From Candidatus Daviesbacteria bacterium (lineage in GTDB: Bacteria > Patescibacteriota > Microgenomatia > Daviesbacterales > UBA10151): DNA of 54,762 nt. Position 1 is the first letter of the stretch. Each line of letters starts with the position of its first letter. Under the pieces are notes generated by a model that was given only the letters and a program-made list of their open reading frames with translations, was not told where the DNA came from and made no database searches. The position numbers and the translations under genes were made by a program. Below are positions 35,601 through 43,727 of the stretch, in pieces. The stretch is taken from assembly GCA_030699125.1 (NCBI GenBank), contig JAUYKM010000013.1, positions 1-54,762 of the forward strand, written 5' to 3'.

Positions 35601-36319
35601 AAATCATAATAAAAACAATTCTGGGGTTAATTGTAACAATATTGATCATATTAGCGATAGGATTCTTAGATGCTCAAAATTTTGATAATTTCCTTTATCA
35701 GAATATTAATTCTGGTCCTCTAAATTACTATGATCTACGAATATGGGATTTCTTTATAGCTATTGGTACAGTTCTAACAGCATTAGTTACAGTTATTGCC
35801 TTATGGTTGACGTACAAGACTGGCATTTTTGATAAAACGCCAGATGTTTTGGCTTCTGGAACATTCATAATTTCAACCAAAAATGAAGATACAAATAAAA
35901 CACGCGATGAAGCTATTAAGAACAGCTCTATTCATACTTTACAACTTATAAATGTAGGTCGAGGTTTAGCAAAGAATATTATCCCGTCAGTAAGAAAAGA
36001 AGTTATAGGAAACTTTCTTGAGGATATCAACCCGCATGCTTATACTCTTGCTTCAGGTAAAAGCACTAGAGATTTGGGAGAAATTCTGAGAGTTCATGGG
36101 CAAAGGTTTGTCAAAGAGAACAAACACGCACTTAAATTTAAAGAGGATCGTAAAACGGCGTGTTTTTATATTTATTTTGAGGATTACACTAATAATTCAA
36201 AAATGACTGAGGTAAAAATCGGGAAAGTGGATAACGCTGATGGTGACTTAGGCAAACTTCTAAAGACTGATGGGATCGAAGTTTGGAAGGTAATAGAAAA
36301 TACTACTGAGGAAATCTAA
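35597..36319 (+). CDS. Two-TM protein coupled to the defence operon
   Basis: The protein has 240 residues. Hydrophobic segments at about 5-25 and 50-75 enclose a short loop, and a soluble domain of about 160 residues follows (LQLINVGRGLAKNIIPSV, ACFYIYFEDYTNNSKMTEV). I do not recognise the family. Its ATG overlaps the HEPN-like stop by 4 bases. Membrane proteins of this shape are frequent effectors in defence systems, but no specific function can be assigned. Confidence 0.6.
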   Translation: MKIIIKTILGLIVTILIILAIGFLDAQNFDNFLYQNINSGPLNYYDLRIWDFFIAIGTVLTALVTVIALWLTYKTGIFDKTPDVLASGTFIISTKNEDTNKTRDEAIKNSSIHTLQLINVGRGLAKNIIPSVRKEVIGNFLEDINPHAYTLASGKSTRDLGEILRVHGQRFVKENKHALKFKEDRKTACFYIYFEDYTNNSKMTEVKIGKVDNADGDLGKLLKTDGIEVWKVIENTTEEI

Positions 36320-36341
36320 TTATGGACAGAAGGAAATTAAA

Positions 36342-36806
36342 ATGACAGTTGGTAAACAAATAGATAGTGTAAGGATTAGTTTAATTTTGGAAATAGCTGA
36401 TTTTTTTAACAAATACGGTATTGGTTATTTGTTAGGTGGCGGAACTGCTTGTGAATTGATTAAAGAGAAAGAAATCTACAAACCTTCCAATAAAGTTCAT
36501 GATATCGACTTCCATGTATGGAAAGCACAAAAAGAGCAACTGAATAAACAGATAGGAGAATTAACAAGTAATGGGTATGAGATTGTTTCAAAGACAGATT
36601 ATAAGGTTCAAATCAAAAAATCTAATATACTCATCGAGATTTTATTTATTTTTGAAGAAAATGGCAATATTTGTTTTCGGACGACTGATCCTGCAAATAA
36701 TGGCAAACGTTGTTGCACTAAAGATTGCTTCGAAAAACAGGCTTTCATAATCAGTAACGAAACAATAGATGTCGTAAGTCAAAAATATTGTGAGTGTTTA
36801 TATTAA
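36342..36806 (+). CDS. Nucleotidyltransferase-like protein
   Basis: The protein has 154 residues. The fold signature is LLGGGTACELI near 30-40 and HDIDFHVW near 53-60, where the Asp-x-Asp pair would bind metal. It lacks a clear C-terminal partner domain. Such proteins resemble minimal or AbiEii-like nucleotidyltransferases used in toxin-antitoxin and phage-defence modules, and minimal nucleotidyltransferases often pair with HEPN proteins, one of which lies two genes upstream. A ribosome site AGAAGGAAA precedes the ATG. It follows the two-TM gene by 22 bases. Confidence 0.7.
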   Translation: MTVGKQIDSVRISLILEIADFFNKYGIGYLLGGGTACELIKEKEIYKPSNKVHDIDFHVWKAQKEQLNKQIGELTSNGYEIVSKTDYKVQIKKSNILIEILFIFEENGNICFRTTDPANNGKRCCTKDCFEKQAFIISNETIDVVSQKYCECLY

Positions 36807-36811
36807 TAAGT

Positions 36812-37510
36812 ATGATGAAAGATATAAATTGGGTTGAGTTAGTTATTGGGGGCACAATTGGTTTCTTAATTGCTTTACTAACATCTGCAATTTATGAGTG
36901 GGTCAGAAAGCCGAATCTAATTTTTAAAATAGATGAAAACCCTAATGAGGGGCAAAGAAGAATAAAAAATTTAGATTATAAATGGAAATTTCTTAATATC
37001 ATTGTTGAAAACAAAGTTCGTCCCTGGTGGCAAAGTTGGATTTTGGGAAATGTGCCCGCGGAAAACGCGAGGGCTTGGATCTCCTTCCATGACTATGATT
37101 CAAACGCAGAAGTTCAAAAAGTTAGTGCCAGATGGGCATCAACGGAACAACCAATAAATGGTTTTGGAAGTCCAGATTGGAGTTCAATTTTAGTAACTTC
37201 AAGAGAAAGTATTCCGGTAGGTGAATCAGCATCTTTGGCAGTTTCTATAAAGACAGAAAATACAAACAAAAGTGATGAAAATATATATGCGTTTAATAAT
37301 GAAAGTTATATGTTTTACCCAGAATATAAATCCCCATATGATACTCTGTGGTCAAATCCAGATTTTCTTGTTGGGGATGATAAAAAATATAAGGTTTGTA
37401 TAAAAGTTCTTAGTCAGGGACACGAATACAAAGAAGAATTTATTTTATCGAATCCAACAAAATCATATAAAACAATAAAATTACTAAAGGTAAAAGAATC
37501 AAGTTGCTGA
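36812..37510 (+). CDS. Single-TM hypothetical protein
   Basis: The protein has 232 residues. A membrane segment (about 8-27, VELVIGGTIGFLIALLTSAI) precedes a beta-rich domain (RKPNLIFKID, WKFLNIIVENK, ENARAWISFHDYD). The family is unknown to me. The shape, one or two membrane helices and a beta sandwich, is shared with the two-TM protein two genes upstream, so the two may have related jobs. A start at the neighbouring Met (36815) is also possible. Confidence 0.55.
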   Translation: MMKDINWVELVIGGTIGFLIALLTSAIYEWVRKPNLIFKIDENPNEGQRRIKNLDYKWKFLNIIVENKVRPWWQSWILGNVPAENARAWISFHDYDSNAEVQKVSARWASTEQPINGFGSPDWSSILVTSRESIPVGESASLAVSIKTENTNKSDENIYAFNNESYMFYPEYKSPYDTLWSNPDFLVGDDKKYKVCIKVLSQGHEYKEEFILSNPTKSYKTIKLLKVKESSC

Positions 37511-37527
37511 AAATTAAAGATCAAAAA

Positions 37528-37821
37528 ATGAAAATTGATGATTTACAAGAAGTAGGAGCTAGAGAGGAACTTAGAAAAATTTTATCTAAGGAACCTCAAG
37601 AGCTAACAGATTATGAAAGTAAATTTCTTCGAGCAAGAAGAAGTTATTTATCAAAGGAGCAAAGGCTTAAGTATAGTGGAGTTCTATATTTTTCAAGACC
37701 TGCTTTATATCACGAGCTAAAAACTACTTTCAAATTTTTATCAAAATTTTCTAAGGAACTTGTTATTGGCGTAATAATCGCCATAGTGGCATTTTGGATA
37801 ATCAAATTTTCTGGGTGGTAA
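37528..37821 (+). CDS. Small C-terminally anchored hypothetical protein
   Basis: The 97 residues are charged and helical for the first 65 and end in a membrane segment (ELVIGVIIAIVAFWIIKFSGW). The start is taken at the ATG that overlaps no neighbour; a TTG 24 bases earlier would overlap the previous gene. I do not recognise the family. A tail anchor suggests a membrane-bound partner of the preceding proteins. Confidence 0.5.
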   Translation: MKIDDLQEVGAREELRKILSKEPQELTDYESKFLRARRSYLSKEQRLKYSGVLYFSRPALYHELKTTFKFLSKFSKELVIGVIIAIVAFWIIKFSGW

Positions 37822-37887
37822 TCTCAGGCCAAAAAATGAAACATCTTGATTTGTCGCTGTCAACACTGGGATTATTTTAAAAATAAT

Positions 37888-38730
37888 ATGGCTTTTGAGT
37901 TTAACGAAAAACAGAAAGAATTGATTAAAGAATACCGTCAATTAATAACTTATGGGTATCAAAAAATGAGTAGCGTGCATCTTGATTTTAAAAAAGTAAG
38001 AGTAAGAAAACGAGTTCTGTATTTCATGATGGGAGCAATGCAGAGTTATTCAGAAAGCATATTGAAGCATTTGGGGACAGAGCCGGTTTACGAAAAGCCT
38101 GGAGAGTCATTATTGCGATCTCAACTAGAAATCTGGCTGAATATGAGGTTTATCTACTCAAGTAGATCAGAGGATAAAGCTAGATTATTTTTATCAGACC
38201 TGGTTATGGAATCAATAACGTATGCAAAGAAGCATAAAACCTTATGGGAAAGGTATCCAGCGTGGGATATGGTATTCGGAACAATGAAAAAGCCTACTGA
38301 TTGGGACAAATTTATCTCTGACAATACAGATCTTCTCAAGAAATATAGAAAAGAATATAAAGACAAACATGTTACGAAGTTGCCAAATCTTTATGATAGG
38401 ACCTTAGCAATTGATAAACATCTCAAGAAGATTGGGACTTTTTCAGAAAAAAATAGTGCTGAAAAATATTACACTCTTTTCTATCCATATTTTTCGCAAT
38501 CAACACACGCTAATATGTCAGGACTTCAGAGATATATGCGCGGAACAGCAGCGTCACCAGAGCCTTTTATAGATGTTGATTCGAAGCCAGAAGACGCAGA
38601 AAGAATATTGTTAGTTAGTTATCAAGGATATTTTTCAGTTCTCCACTTCTTTCTCCAAGTTTTCAATGCGTATAAACCTTTAGAGTACGAACACTATAAG
38701 CAGTATTCAAAAGGATTGATGGAAAAATAA
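37888..38730 (+). CDS. DUF5677-like helical protein
   Basis: The protein has 280 residues, almost all helical. The pattern SLLRSQLEIWLNMRFIYSS...YYTLFYPYFSQSTHANMSGLQRY resembles DUF5677, a family often found on mobile elements and loosely similar to HEPN folds, with a conserved His in the last motif. The function is not known. The start is the Met before AFEFNEKQ. A hairpin terminator follows 26 bases after the stop, so this gene closes the cargo operon. Confidence 0.6.
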   Translation: MAFEFNEKQKELIKEYRQLITYGYQKMSSVHLDFKKVRVRKRVLYFMMGAMQSYSESILKHLGTEPVYEKPGESLLRSQLEIWLNMRFIYSSRSEDKARLFLSDLVMESITYAKKHKTLWERYPAWDMVFGTMKKPTDWDKFISDNTDLLKKYRKEYKDKHVTKLPNLYDRTLAIDKHLKKIGTFSEKNSAEKYYTLFYPYFSQSTHANMSGLQRYMRGTAASPEPFIDVDSKPEDAERILLVSYQGYFSVLHFFLQVFNAYKPLEYEHYKQYSKGLMEK

Positions 38731-38755
38731 ATATATCAAACTGTATCAGTACATT

Positions 38756-38782
38756 TGAGACACCCCTTTTTATAGTGTCTCA
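38756..38782. terminator. Hairpin between convergent genes
   Basis: TGAGACAC pairs with GTGTCTCA around an 11-base T-rich loop, followed by TTT on the forward strand. Placed between convergent genes, it may stop transcription from both sides. Confidence 0.5.
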
Positions 38783-38813
38783 TTTAGCTTTGGTCTACAT
38801 TTTGCCATGTCAG

Positions 38814-39146
38814 TTACCTCACTTTCGATTCGCTGAGCCTCTGGCCCAATGGGCCATATATTAGTTCTTGTATTTCCTTAACAAGATTTTCCCAAGGTAT
38901 TTCGTTATATGACCATAAAATTATTTGGTCGGTTCTGAAACTCATAAGTTTTAAAAACTTCTGCCAATTGAACCCAGAAGGAGAAAGCTCAACTTTCCAT
39001 TCGTCCCAGAGATACTTTGGAAGCTTATTTCCATACCAAACATTCAAAGAATCCCAATTGATTTCATCCTGGCCACTTGCTTCTTGGGCGAGCATTTTAA
39101 TCCACTCTTTTACTTCTTTTGGCTCTTGAGGTGATGTTATGTTCAT
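38814..39146 (-). CDS. Hypothetical acidic protein under a repressible-looking promoter
   Basis: I do not recognise this protein of 110 residues. It is rich in Trp and Leu (INWDSLNVWYGN, LPKYLWDEWKVEL) and probably helical. It has a clear leaderless promoter, TTGACT, 16 bases and TATACT, 6 bases before the ATG. A perfect palindrome covers the -10, so the gene is probably repressed by a dimeric protein. Confidence 0.6.
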   Translation of the reverse strand: MNITSPQEPKEVKEWIKMLAQEASGQDEINWDSLNVWYGNKLPKYLWDEWKVELSPSGFNWQKFLKLMSFRTDQIILWSYNEIPWENLVKEIQELIYGPLGQRLSESKVR

Positions 39147-39180
39147 ATCCCAAGTATATGGGATATCAGAAAAAAGTCAA
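39145..39180 (-). promoter_or_regulatory. Promoter with a palindromic operator centred on the -10
   Basis: ATATCCCA (39145-39152) and TGGGATAT (39159-39166) are perfect inverted arms around the six bases of the -10 box (39153-39158). The -35 is at 39175-39180 with a 16-base spacer. Confidence 0.65.
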
Positions 39181-39189
39181 GAGGTTCTT

Positions 39190-39370
39190 AATTAATAATT
39201 GTCAGATGAATAAAGGGGTTGCACCCCTCATTACGCAAGGGTCGAGATGAACTCACTACGTTCGCCCTTGCGTAACTCACCCCGCTAGCTTCGCAGCATG
39301 TATTGGAAGCAGGCAGGCTGCTTCCAGAAATAATATTTTCTAGGAAGAGCCGAGGAAAGGGGGTGAAAAT
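39190..39370 (+). promoter_or_regulatory. Structured leader of the DUF2958 gene
   Basis: TTACGCAAGGG and CCCTTGCGTAA form an 11-bp perfect inverted repeat with a 25-base loop (about 39230-39276). A second hairpin GGAAGCA/TGCTTCC follows near 39304-39325. A ribosome site AGGGGGTG then precedes the ATG. Long structured leaders are rare in this window, so a control function is possible. Confidence 0.4.
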
Positions 39371-39670
39371 ATGCAACTACTTACAAAAGAAATAACTACA
39401 AAGCTACCATTTCTGTATACACAGGAAGACGAGGATGATCCAACAGTTATCTGTAAATTCTTTACTACATGGTCTAACTGGACATGGTATGCCATTGAGT
39501 TTGACGGAAAGGATACGTTCTTCGGCTATGTTGTGGGGCATGAGGCAGAGCTTGGATATTTTACTCTTTCCGAACTTCAAGGCCTTAAAGGGCCAATGGG
39601 TTTGGGTATAGAGCGGGATATGTATTTTAGACCGTGCAGGCTTTCAGAGATAAAAAAGCTACACGAATAA
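39371..39670 (+). CDS. DUF2958 protein
   Basis: The 99 residues match the DUF2958 family along their whole length: LLTKEITTKLPFLYTQE, VICKFFTTWSNWTWYAIEFDG, FFGYVVGHEAELGYFTLSEL and PMGLGIERDMYFRP. The family occurs on plasmids and integrative elements; its function is unknown. The gene stands alone with a structured leader and its own terminator. Confidence 0.9.
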   Translation: MQLLTKEITTKLPFLYTQEDEDDPTVICKFFTTWSNWTWYAIEFDGKDTFFGYVVGHEAELGYFTLSELQGLKGPMGLGIERDMYFRPCRLSEIKKLHE

Positions 39671-39677
39671 TATAAAG

Positions 39678-39711
39678 AACCTGCCGTCTGTGTCCCTGGC
39701 GGCAGGTTTTT
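39678..39711 (+). terminator. Rho-independent terminator of the DUF2958 gene
   Basis: AACCTGCCG pairs with CGGCAGGTT around a 13-base loop, followed by five T. It overlaps the end of the convergent replication-relaxation gene region. Confidence 0.8.
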
Positions 39712-39712
39712 A

Positions 39713-40492
39713 TTAAGCTTCTTCCCAAATTGCTTCTATTACACCAAATTTTTTAACTTCATCTATTGTTGCAAATTGGATATAAAGATCCTCTGGATTT
39801 TGATTTTCTTCCAATAGTTTTTTAGTAATGCGTTTAGCATAAATTAGATCTGCTTTGGTTGGACAAATAAACTTGAGGATTGGGAAAGGTTTATCTATAT
39901 TATCTTCCCACTGGTTGCTGTAGTAAAACTCAAGGTATGTACGGATTCTTTTTCTGATAGAATAGCGGGGTAAAGTTGCCTCGAATGCTTCCAATAAGTA
40001 GTATCTTTCCGTTGTTCCTTTTTTGTGTTTTTTCACTTCCTTGTAAACTAGGTTTGGATTTAGATCAGTTAAAAAATGGAAGGGAGAATCAACATTTACA
40101 AAATCACTGTCCATCATGACTTCCGTTTTGTTCTGTAAGCTAATATAGCTATCAGCCAATAAAATGCATTGATTGATAAAATTATCTGATCTATTTTTAT
40201 CCTTGTATAATTTCTTGATAATCTCCGGGGAACAATCATCCTGGGTTTTTAGGAATCTAATACCATTAATTCCAATCCGATAAATTGTTAATTTTGTTCT
40301 TTGCTCAAATGTACTATCCTTAGGTACTTTCTCAAGATATTCTTTTTCAACTAAATCTTTTAACCAACTATTGATTCTTCTTTTGTCTTTATGATTAAGG
40401 AGTTTTTGTATTTGTAATCTGTTTAGGATTCTGAATTTGTATATTAGTTTAGGTATTTCTTGTTGTTTGGGAGTTATGTAGGGAATTGTCAT
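39713..40492 (-). CDS. Replication-relaxation family protein
   Basis: The protein has 259 residues. A winged-helix N-terminus (RILNRLQIQKLLNHKDKRRINSWLKDLVEKEYLE) precedes the domain typical of replication-relaxation proteins (TIYRIGINGIRFL, later YYLLEAFEATLPRYSIRKRIRTYLEFY). Relatives assist replication or mobilisation of plasmids and integrative elements. It lies downstream of the TraD-like gene on the same strand, a pairing I know from other elements in this bacterial group. Confidence 0.78.
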   Translation of the reverse strand: MTIPYITPKQQEIPKLIYKFRILNRLQIQKLLNHKDKRRINSWLKDLVEKEYLEKVPKDSTFEQRTKLTIYRIGINGIRFLKTQDDCSPEIIKKLYKDKNRSDNFINQCILLADSYISLQNKTEVMMDSDFVNVDSPFHFLTDLNPNLVYKEVKKHKKGTTERYYLLEAFEATLPRYSIRKRIRTYLEFYYSNQWEDNIDKPFPILKFICPTKADLIYAKRITKKLLEENQNPEDLYIQFATIDEVKKFGVIEAIWEEA

Positions 40493-40713
40493 ATATTTAG
40501 TTTTAGTCTTTGTTTGTTTATTAGTTTATGTTTTTGTTTTGGTTCGTGTTGTTTTAGTTTTCTTTTTTGTTTGTTTTTATTTTTGTAATTACTTTCTTGC
40601 CTACCCCGACCTACTCCCTTATTTGTAAGGGTAGGTGACAAAATATTTCATTACCTAGCTTCAATAAATGGAGATAATTGTCCTCGCCCATGAGGACAGT
40701 TATCCCTAATATT
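40493..40713. other. Gene-free stretch with inverted repeats between mobility genes
   Basis: The stretch is T-rich on the forward strand in its first 110 bases. Two inverted repeats follow: CTACTCCCTTA against TAAGGGTAG near 40610-40633, and GATAATTGTCCTC against GAGGACAGTTATC (about 40674-40703, one mismatch). No T-run follows the second stem, so it is not a standard terminator. It could be a transfer or replication origin, or a 3' structure of the TraD-like message. Confidence 0.4.
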
Positions 40714-43578
40714 TTATCTTCTTCTGGCAGGCTTTTTTGCCATTGCAGTTTTAGCTTTTTTTATCTTTGCAGATTTTGGTTTATCCTCTTCAAATAGCTT
40801 TTCTAAATACTTCTCAACTGTAACTCTAGGGATGGCGTAGTATTTTCTGGTATAGCTGATAATTTCATCTTTGGTTTTCTCGCTGCTTTCAACATCAATT
40901 GGTACAGTTTTTCCTGAGAATGCATCTTCACTTTCATCACCCGTAACTTTCATAAAGAAATTAAAAGGTGCTAAGTTAACAATGTCTCCTTTTTCTACTT
41001 CCGGATCCATAAAGGGGAGGATAAACTTTTCATCATCCGGTGAGGCTTTTAAACAGACTATGGTATTGGCGTTTCCTGCAACCACATTTAAAATATCCTT
41101 ATCTTTTACCTGAGCAATGTTTTGATGTGAGGCAATTAAAGATACATGAAACTTTCTTCCCTCGCTGGTGATTTCTGAAAACCTGGGTGTAGCAAAGTTT
41201 TGAAACTCGTCTACATATAGGAAAAAGTCTCTTCTTTTACTCTCTGGTATTTTTGTCCTTTGATAAGCAGCCATCCAGATAAATGAAGTTAAAATTGTTC
41301 CAAAGAAAAAGCTTTGGTCTTCCCCTAGATCTCCTTTGGAAAGGTTTACTAACAGGATTTTTCCTTCATCCATAATCTGGCTAATACTAATGCTACTTTT
41401 TCCCTGTAATAAGATATGTCTGGACATCTTTGAAGAGATAAAAGATCCAAGTCTTTGAGTTAAAGGAGCAGTCACGGCGGATAACTGCATGTTACCCATA
41501 AGTGCAAATTCTTTTTGCCAGAACTGTTTTAAGACGGGATCTTTTAAAGTTAAAGCTATCTTTTTTTGATAAGTTTTTTCAGTTAATAACCGCTGCAATG
41601 TATAAAGATTTGGGTTAGGAGTTTGCAGGGCTGTTAAGGTGGCATTACGCAAGATATGCTCCATTCTTGGTCCCCAATACTGCTCATCGGCCAGTTTTTT
41701 AAATACTGCCAGGACAGAGCTTGCAATCCAATCATGTTCATCTTCCTTATTCCTAAATTTAATACCTGGAGAAAGAAGATTTAAGCCAATAGGATAATCT
41801 CTATCTGAGGGATCAAATACAATTACGTCTTTTCTTCTATTTTTAGGAATTTTTGTTAAAAGTTCCTGAAACATATCTCCATGAGGATCAAAAACAGCCA
41901 GCCCTTTACCATTGATCATGTCTTGAAAAATAGCACTTGTTAACATTGTTGTCTTTCCTGTACCTGTTTTACCTATCACATACATGTGTTTTTGTCTTTG
42001 AGCCAATGTTAAGCCGATGGGACTTACTTCTCCGCCATACTGATTCGCTCCTAGAATTACATCAAGGCTGGTAGTACTTCTTTTCATAGATAAAGGAGCA
42101 GGTAAATCTTTTGTCCTGCTTTTAACTAACCCTTCAGTCTTTGTAATATCGGTATATGGGAAGTGATACAAATCAGATATTTCAGAGGAGGATAAAATCG
42201 GATTGGCATTAGATAACACACGCTCTCTGAATTGAAACAGTCTGTTTTTTAAAGCAAATGAGGAAAGAAAAGGAAATGTGCCTCTTGTTTCCAGTGACTG
42301 TTGACTGCTGCTAAATTGTCCAAATGAAGATACCAATTCATCTGCTCTGCTATCAACTTCATCACCGTCCGGAGAAGCAACCAAAATCCTGATCGATGTT
42401 TCAAACAGATGTTGGTCAAGTTTTTCTTTCACAATTGTTCCTAATTCCTGTTCATAAGGATTTAAAAGCATTTGAAGATGTTTTTCTGAAGCCTTACTTG
42501 GTTGGTTAATTGGATTACTTGGACTGTTGGGAGCGAGAATTGCGTAACCAAAAGAAACTACGGATTTTAAAACAAATATGCCAATCCACCCTAAAGGACC
42601 AAGTATAAGCCACCAGAGTGAAGGAAGACTAGAAAACAAAGAGTTTTTCTCTAAAATTGGTGTTAGTGGTAATCCCTGGGTGATTCTATTTATCATTTCC
42701 CGCTTTCTCTTAATTACCCTTCCTTGAATTGAAGAAAGAATTGGAGTGGTAACTAGTTGGAAAGCAACAAGTTCCCCATCCTTTAATTTTGTCATTTGTC
42801 CAATTAGAAATGAGATTGGATCATGTTCAGAAAGAGCTTTTTGAGACTTTAGGGGTAGTACAAAATCAGAGGAGAGTTTTAATTCAACAATACCTACTGC
42901 TTTTTCAGGATCATTTAATACCTTTGGTATATAATCTTCAACTTCTTTTACCTTTAATCCTGGAAGAAAAGGTAATAGGCTCCTATGGATCACATCCACT
43001 TCTTTTTTAGGTACTCCCAGCAAAAATCTAATACCGTCATCTCTGCTTGAAACTATTTCCAGTGAAAACACCTTTTTAAGCTTTAGGAAACTTTGCCAAC
43101 CATTACTCATCCTGGCTCTGGTATGTAACAGAACATAGAGCTGTTCTGTGGCAAAAGCTGACTTGGTAGTATCCGAAGGGAAAGTTAATTCCAAAAATGT
43201 TTTCTCCCCTTGTTTTGGTTTTATCCCAACTTTTCCAAGAAGTAAAAGCATAACTGGAAAGATAACATTTTGAATCAGCTTTACTGATACAAAAATTAAG
43301 AGAGCCAGTACAAGTATTGCCCCAATTGGGCCAAGTATCATTAAAATGCCAAACCAAAATGGACTTAAGCTTAGTGAAGAGAGAAAGGGAATATTAGCTA
43401 AAAAGTTATATATACCTAGCTTCCACTCAATAGGAACAACTGGTAGTGGTAAAAGGAGTGACAAAAGGTACATATTCCAGTATGGCAATGTTTGGTCATG
43501 CACTTGTTGAATAAGCTGGATCTGTTGGAAGTCAGCTGCGCTATGAGGAATAAATGAAGGTACTGGACTCATTGCCAT
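40714..43578 (-). CDS. TraD/VirD4-like DNA-translocating ATPase
   Basis: The protein has 954 residues. Hydrophobic segments in the first 110 and again near 320-350 anchor it. The ATPase core has Walker A GKTGTGKTT near 535, the FDPHGD strand near 560 and DEFQNFATPRF near 792, as in coupling proteins that bring DNA to a secretion channel. The C-terminus is Lys/Arg-rich (KKPARRR). It probably acts with the replication-relaxation protein in mobilising the island. No other secretion genes are present, so it either uses another system or serves DNA segregation. Confidence 0.85.
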   Translation of the reverse strand: MAMSPVPSFIPHSAADFQQIQLIQQVHDQTLPYWNMYLLSLLLPLPVVPIEWKLGIYNFLANIPFLSSLSLSPFWFGILMILGPIGAILVLALLIFVSVKLIQNVIFPVMLLLLGKVGIKPKQGEKTFLELTFPSDTTKSAFATEQLYVLLHTRARMSNGWQSFLKLKKVFSLEIVSSRDDGIRFLLGVPKKEVDVIHRSLLPFLPGLKVKEVEDYIPKVLNDPEKAVGIVELKLSSDFVLPLKSQKALSEHDPISFLIGQMTKLKDGELVAFQLVTTPILSSIQGRVIKRKREMINRITQGLPLTPILEKNSLFSSLPSLWWLILGPLGWIGIFVLKSVVSFGYAILAPNSPSNPINQPSKASEKHLQMLLNPYEQELGTIVKEKLDQHLFETSIRILVASPDGDEVDSRADELVSSFGQFSSSQQSLETRGTFPFLSSFALKNRLFQFRERVLSNANPILSSSEISDLYHFPYTDITKTEGLVKSRTKDLPAPLSMKRSTTSLDVILGANQYGGEVSPIGLTLAQRQKHMYVIGKTGTGKTTMLTSAIFQDMINGKGLAVFDPHGDMFQELLTKIPKNRRKDVIVFDPSDRDYPIGLNLLSPGIKFRNKEDEHDWIASSVLAVFKKLADEQYWGPRMEHILRNATLTALQTPNPNLYTLQRLLTEKTYQKKIALTLKDPVLKQFWQKEFALMGNMQLSAVTAPLTQRLGSFISSKMSRHILLQGKSSISISQIMDEGKILLVNLSKGDLGEDQSFFFGTILTSFIWMAAYQRTKIPESKRRDFFLYVDEFQNFATPRFSEITSEGRKFHVSLIASHQNIAQVKDKDILNVVAGNANTIVCLKASPDDEKFILPFMDPEVEKGDIVNLAPFNFFMKVTGDESEDAFSGKTVPIDVESSEKTKDEIISYTRKYYAIPRVTVEKYLEKLFEEDKPKSAKIKKAKTAMAKKPARRR

Positions 43579-43659
43579 AATTTTTAAGGGCAGTGAGCAG
43601 AATAACTATATCGAAATATATCAGATGTGGTAAGGAAAGTAAATAGGCACGTTTACCTA

Positions 43660-43705
43660 TTGACAACTGTAAATATATTTATATATACTGTAATTATATT
43701 TACAC
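43660..43705 (+). promoter_or_regulatory. Promoter and repeats upstream of the recombinase operon
   Basis: TTGACA (43660-43665), an 18-base spacer and TATACT (43684-43689). The motif CTGTAA(A/T)TATATTTA occurs twice, in the spacer and over the start region, and TGTAAATATA with TATATTTACA forms an inverted pair. A repressor that controls excision could bind here. Confidence 0.6.
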
Positions 43706-43727
43706 ATCTAGGTTAGGAATGAGAATC

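Noticed and set aside
36812-38730. CBASS-type cyclic nucleotide system
   Set aside because: The nucleotidyltransferase is too small and lacks the GS and extended motifs of CD-NTases, and no matching effector is recognised.
40674-40703. Rho-independent terminator after the TraD-like gene
   Set aside because: The stem is good but no run of T follows on either strand.
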